Source of the DNA: Osedax fenrisi
Taxonomy: Eukaryota > Annelida > Polychaeta > Sabellida > Siboglinidae
Reading direction: 5' to 3'
DNA length: 64,000 bases
Assembly: GCA_964019155.1 (NCBI GenBank)
Contig: OZ025241.1
Coordinates: 23,171,818 to 23,235,817 of the forward strand
Shown here: positions 59,916-64,000 of the stretch, one piece after another
How the letters are laid out: every line of letters starts with the position of its first letter
Numbering within the stretch: position 1 is the first letter of the stretch
The notes under the pieces: model-generated
Seen by the model: only the letters and a program-made list of their open reading frames with translations
Told to the model about the DNA's origin: nothing
Database searches by the model: none
Program-made: the position numbers and the translations under genes

Positions 59916-60121
59916 GGGTAATTGTAGAAGCAGAGCTTATCGAGACAATTACCCTTTATTATTTTGACAAGTCCTAAAAAAGTACAATTATAATTGGAAT
60001 AATAAATTCCTGAAAAAAAGAATAAACTATATATAACATAATGTTATATCTAAGTTGACTTCCTGTTTACACTAAATCTAATTATGAATAAGATCAAATA
60101 ATTGTACTTATGAAGGACTTG
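59916..60121 (-). other. Structured 3' UTR of the CR1-like LINE
   Basis: A terminal hairpin: GGGTAATTGT at 59922-59931 pairs with ACAATTACCC at 59945-59954 and encloses AAGC-AGA-GCTT. A longer stem follows: CAAGTCCT and AAGTACAATTAT (59968-59992) pair with ATAATTGTACTT and AGGACTTG (60099-60121). The homologous copy at 43141 forms the equivalent stem with different bases. Confidence 0.6.
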
Positions 60122-60613
60122 AAAAAATTATCAAAAATCATCATATAATATATAAAAATAAACAAAATAAACATTAAGAAAACTAAAACGACTAAAAAAC
60201 TAAAAACAGACAAGAAAGGTTAAGAAGAGTAAATATATGAAAATTTAATATAAAGAATAATAAATATATGTTTGGCAAATATTCAAAAATAAATTTATAA
60301 ATTATCTACACAAAGTAAAAAATATTTAGATAGTTTTCATAAGTCGAAGAGTAGTTATAGTATAAAATATGGAAAAAAGAAGAAATTAATGTAAAAATGT
60401 AAAATGTAAATGTCTGAGTAAAGATAAAATGTATTAAAAATAGTATATAATATTATATAAAAGCGTAATTATAGTATAAAATATGGATAAAAAGGAGAAA
60501 TCAATGTAAAAGTCTGAGTAAAGATAAAATTTATTAAAAATAGTAAACTTATTAAAAATTAAAAAAATGTTAAAATATAATTTGAAGTAGAAAAATAATA
60601 GTAGATTAAAAAA

Positions 60614-61882
60614 TCACAAGGTTAAAAAATAATTAAAAATATTATTACTGAAAAGGGAAATAGATACTAATTTTCTTTTATCAATATTTAATTCATTCCA
60701 AAGTCTTGGTCCATATGACGTCAAAGAATTATTCATATAGTTATATTTATTATAAGGTTGAATGAAATCAAAAGTACTTCTTGTATTAATTTTTTTTTTA
60801 GTTATTCTTTTATAATGTTTATAAATACTTGGACTACAAGTTTTATAATATATTCTATGCATAAATATTAGTGTTTTATATTTACACAAATCAAAGATAT
60901 TTAATAACTTATGATCAATAAATAATTTTTTTGAACTAAAATCTATAGGTTTAGAAAAAACTAATTTTAATACTTTTTTTTGTATAACATAAATACAGTC
61001 TATATTAGATTTATATGTATGCCCCCAAATTTCTAAACAATAAATTAAATGGGGATAAAAAAGTGCATAATAAAGTTTAATCATAGCTGATTCATTAAGG
61101 CAGAAAGATACATTTTTTATGATCCAATATATTTTTAATAATTTATTCTTTAGAAATTGAAAATGAGATTTCCAGTTCAATGAATTATCAATGATTAGTC
61201 CAAGGAACTTTGTTTCAGATACTTGAACTAGAAGCTCATTTTCAATTTCTATTTCAAATTCTATATCATTTCTAAATGACATGCAGTGAGTTTTATCAAT
61301 GTTAATTGTCAACTTATTTGATTTTACCCATAACATTATTTCATTAATTGTCAGCTGTAATTTAACTTTTAGTTTGTTGGCTGAACAATCACTAATTATA
61401 ATATTGGTGTCATCAGCAAATAGTATAAAAGTATTATTAATAGAGCAGGTCGGCATGTCATTAATAAATATAAGAAAAAGAAGCGGCCCAAGAATAGAAC
61501 CTTGGGGGACACCGATATCTATATTAGTAGTAGTAGACATACAGTTATTATAATTTGTAAATTGACTTCTGTCTTTAAGATATGATGATAACCATGATAG
61601 AGGTAATCCTCTTATACCGTAAAAGTCAAGCTTTTTAAAGAGTATTTCATGGTTGACTGTGTCAAATGCTTTTTTTAAGTCAATGAATAGGCCAACACAG
61701 TATTTATTGGAGATCAGAGAATCAATAATAGCTTTTTGAAGGGTTTCTATAGCATGGAGGGTACTGAGGCCTTTCCTGAACCCAAATTGTGATCTACTAA
61801 TTATGTTATGAAAATCACAGAAAGAAAGTAATCTTGAAAAAAAAAATTTTCTAAGATTTTCGAGAATTGAATATTCAAACAT
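60614..61882 (-). pseudogene. LINE reverse transcriptase (second ORF2 frame)
   Basis: 422 residues: SRLLSFCDFHNIISRSQFGF, IDLKKAFDTVNHEIL, GVPQGSILGP, FADDTNI (catalytic box), KTHCMSF, then the thumb and C-terminal WNELN. It is one base out of phase with the upstream frame; the shift lies at a run of ten A (+ strand, about 61838-61847). No other lesion is visible, so the protein would be intact if the shift is bridged or is a sequencing error. Confidence 0.85.
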
Positions 61883-63561
61883 ATGGGTCTATAATTATTA
61901 AAGTCATTTTTATTACCTGATTTATAGATGGGAATAACTTTGGATTTTTTAAACAAATTTGGAAAAGTGCCTGTTGAAAAAGAAAGATTAAAAATATATG
62001 TTAAAGGTTCAGCTATAGTGGATGAGATTAATTTTACGAGTTTCATAGATATATCAAGTTCATCCTTAGATATTTTTGGAGAAAAATTATCAATAGTTTT
62101 AATGACCTCACTACATGTAATTGGAGATAAAAATAATGAATAATAATTACTATTTTTAAGGTAGTCGTTGAACGATGTATTAGGTGAACAAATGTTCTTA
62201 GCTAGTTTACTACCGACTTGTATAAAGTGTTCATTAAATTTATTTGCTATTGTTTCATCTTTTATTTCCTTTCCATGTATATCAAGTACTGATATTTTTG
62301 TATTCTTTTTTTGTATAGGATTTATCAATGAATTTATAATTGACCATGTAGTTTTAATGGATTTACTGTTATCCAAAGATTTAGTATAAAAATCCTTTTT
62401 ACACTTTCTTATAATATTCGTGAGATCATTTTTATATTTTTTATATATCCTAAGATTATTATCATTTCTATTATTTATATATTTTATATACAGCTTTTGT
62501 TTTTTTCTACATGCTTTCTTTAAACTTTTTGTAAACCAAGGAATATCTTTTTTGCGAAAAATATTATTAGATTTATGTTTTTTAAGGCATGTTTTATCAT
62601 AAATTTTACTAAAATGTGTAATAAAAAGGTCAAGAGAAATATTAATATCTTCAGATTTTATAAATGTCCAGTTTGTCTCATTAAGTTCTTTCATTAATTT
62701 ATTAACATTGTTAGTGTTATTTATATTGTGAGTTATAATTGGAACATTTTGTTTACATTTGAAACGTATTTTATTTAATTTCATTAAGATAAAAATTGGC
62801 AAGTGATCAGTAAATTCATATTGTAAAATACCAGATGAAATATAAGAAAAATTTCCATTATAAAAAATATTGTCAATCAATGTAGAACTATTATTACTGA
62901 TACGTGTTGGTTGATTTATAGACTTAAATAGGTTTTGTAATTGCAATGTGTTTAAAAAAGAATCTGTAATAGTATTGGCTTTAAGTATGTCTATATTAAA
63001 GTCCCCACAGAGAAATATATGTTTACCATTATATACATTGAATTTTTCAATAAAATTATTTAGATAAACAAAAGAATCTTTTTCCAATGAGGGAGATCTA
63101 TAAATTGAACTGATTATAATATTTCTAGTATCAAGTTTAATTTCTATAGTAATTGTATCAATGTAAAGGTTACTAAGAGATAGAATGACAATTTTATTTG
63201 TAGAAAATGAACTCTTAATATAAATAGAGACGCCACCAGCTTTTTTGTGATTTCTAATAGTGTGAAAAGAGGTATATCCCTGTAATTCAAATAGATTCAT
63301 ATTAAATTCATTGAACCAAGTTTCACATATTGAAATAACATCAAATGTATTATGTATAGATTTAAGTAATAACTTTAAATTATCAAAGTTTTTAACTATA
63401 CTTCTACCATTTAATTGTAGTACTGATAACGTATTTAAGTTGTATTTTAATTTATTAAGTTCATTCATCGACATATAAGGAGAAACATGGTCAAAATTAT
63501 AATTAAGATTCTCTGGATCATTGCAAAGAGTTGGATCATTATGAAATTGATTATCAATCAT
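61801..63561 (-). CDS. LINE endonuclease and start of reverse transcriptase
   Basis: 586 residues. APE-type endonuclease: LQLNGRSI, ISICETWFNE (catalytic E), HKKAGGVSIYI, SIYRSPS, LCGDFNIDI, SSTLIDNIF and TDHLPIF. A linker follows, then the N-terminal reverse transcriptase motifs KVIPIYKSG and NNYRPICLN, after which the frame is lost at the homopolymer. The start at 63561 is an ATG in good position ~257 bases after the ORF1 stop. Confidence 0.85.
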   Translation of the reverse strand: MIDNQFHNDPTLCNDPENLNYNFDHVSPYMSMNELNKLKYNLNTLSVLQLNGRSIVKNFDNLKLLLKSIHNTFDVISICETWFNEFNMNLFELQGYTSFHTIRNHKKAGGVSIYIKSSFSTNKIVILSLSNLYIDTITIEIKLDTRNIIISSIYRSPSLEKDSFVYLNNFIEKFNVYNGKHIFLCGDFNIDILKANTITDSFLNTLQLQNLFKSINQPTRISNNSSTLIDNIFYNGNFSYISSGILQYEFTDHLPIFILMKLNKIRFKCKQNVPIITHNINNTNNVNKLMKELNETNWTFIKSEDINISLDLFITHFSKIYDKTCLKKHKSNNIFRKKDIPWFTKSLKKACRKKQKLYIKYINNRNDNNLRIYKKYKNDLTNIIRKCKKDFYTKSLDNSKSIKTTWSIINSLINPIQKKNTKISVLDIHGKEIKDETIANKFNEHFIQVGSKLAKNICSPNTSFNDYLKNSNYYSLFLSPITCSEVIKTIDNFSPKISKDELDISMKLVKLISSTIAEPLTYIFNLSFSTGTFPNLFKKSKVIPIYKSGNKNDFNNYRPICLNIQFSKILENFFFQDYFLSVIFIT

Positions 63562-63817
63562 GGTCAGGTGTAAAAAGTAAATAAGATGTATAAAATAAAT
63601 ATGAATAGAAATTTAAGATAAAAATGATTATAAAGAAGTATAAAATTGTAAAATTAAAAGCATATATGAAGGTTTTATATAGAATAAAATAAGTAAATGA
63701 GTATGTATATATATATTTATAACGAGCATGGAAAATTAAAAGTAAAAAACAAAAACATAAACTGATTTTTTTTGAATAAAATATTATGGTTAAGTTTAAA
63801 ATTATAATAATAAATAG

Positions 63818-64000
63818 TCAACATTTATCAACGGGGAAAAAAGAGTTTGATTTATTGATATCATATTTATAGTGTTTGATGATATCGTAAGGTGATTTTA
63901 TTGTCAAAATGACATCATCATTATCCTTTAGCGTACAACATATAAATCCATTATAAGACCATGCACTTTTAGTTAACTCATCACGTTTCAAGGAATGTAA
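63818..64000 (-). CDS. LINE ORF1, C-terminal end (partial)
   Basis: Sixty residues open from the window edge to TGA at 63820-63818, including KRDELTKSAWSYNGF and DIIKHYKYDI. The same strand and position just upstream of ORF2 make it the end of ORF1 of this element. The family of this ORF1 cannot be judged from the fragment. Confidence 0.6.
   Translation of the reverse strand, partial: LHSLKRDELTKSAWSYNGFICCTLKDNDDVILTIKSPYDIIKHYKYDINKSNSFFPVDKC

Larger units (their letters stand above)
59879..64000 (-). mobile_element. Near-complete CR1-like LINE, 5' end outside the window
   Basis: - strand element: C-terminal end of ORF1 (64000-63818), ORF2 in two overlapping frames (63561-61801 and 61882-60614), a 3' UTR of ~700 bases and an (ATT)n tail at 59879-59896. 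The 3' UTR shares GACTTCCTGTTTACA and the terminal AGACAATTACCC with the fragment at 43141-44410. The ORF2 sequence differs clearly from the L2-like family (IDLKKAFDTVNHEIL, FADDTNI), placing it nearer CR1/Daphne-type elements; the exact clade is uncertain. Confidence 0.88.

Overview
This is nuclear DNA of an animal, most likely an AT-rich invertebrate and perhaps an arthropod; I cannot name the species. The reasons are split genes with GT-AG introns, an orthologue of the metazoan splicing-related protein RSRC2, tRNA-derived SINEs, two lineages of non-LTR retrotransposons, many short inverted-repeat DNA transposons and long microsatellites. There is no operon structure, functional tRNA or rRNA gene, or CRISPR array.

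Host genes are few and cut into small exons, so most fall below a simple ORF scan. I assembled four from splice sites with matching phases: (1) a + strand three-exon gene (2682-12608) for a 122-residue protein with two membrane segments, whose promoter and first exon lie in a ~1.5 kb tandem duplication; (2) a + strand three-exon gene (30421-37766) for a secreted 107-residue protein with galaxin-like paired cysteines; (3) RSRC2 on the - strand, ten coding exons between 51749 and 41375, 394 residues; (4) a + strand two-exon gene (57687-59642) for a 223-residue single-pass membrane protein of unknown function.

The rest is repeat. Non-LTR elements of an L2-like family (ORF1 with a PHD-type zinc finger, ORF2 with endonuclease and reverse transcriptase) occur at 3738-4435, 7060-8545, 14380-16800 (decayed), 21001-25524 (nearly complete) and 54113-57437. 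A second CR1-like family occurs at 43141-44410 (inside an RSRC2 intron) and 59879-64000 (nearly complete, running off the window). Four copies of one tRNA-derived SINE lie at 2740, 11797, 13579 and 14631. Several MITE families share TA-flanked ends and CCGTATTA-type repeats. A hAT-type MITE with a perfect 8-bp target duplication sits inside the 54 kb L2-like element. There is also a 1.65 kb (CTA)n array, a ~2.7 kb degenerate repeat with a higher-order period, and several long perfect palindromes.

The most interesting signals are: the UGA-CUA junction between ORF1 and ORF2 in two copies of the L2-like family, which suggests stop-codon readthrough; the covarying 3' RNA stem of the CR1-like family; the galaxin-like gene with a hairpin over its polyadenylation signal; the duplicated promoter/first exon; and the hairpin and palindrome structures near 26.7, 27.7 and 37 kb. 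All gene models rest on splice-site reading only and have no transcript support.
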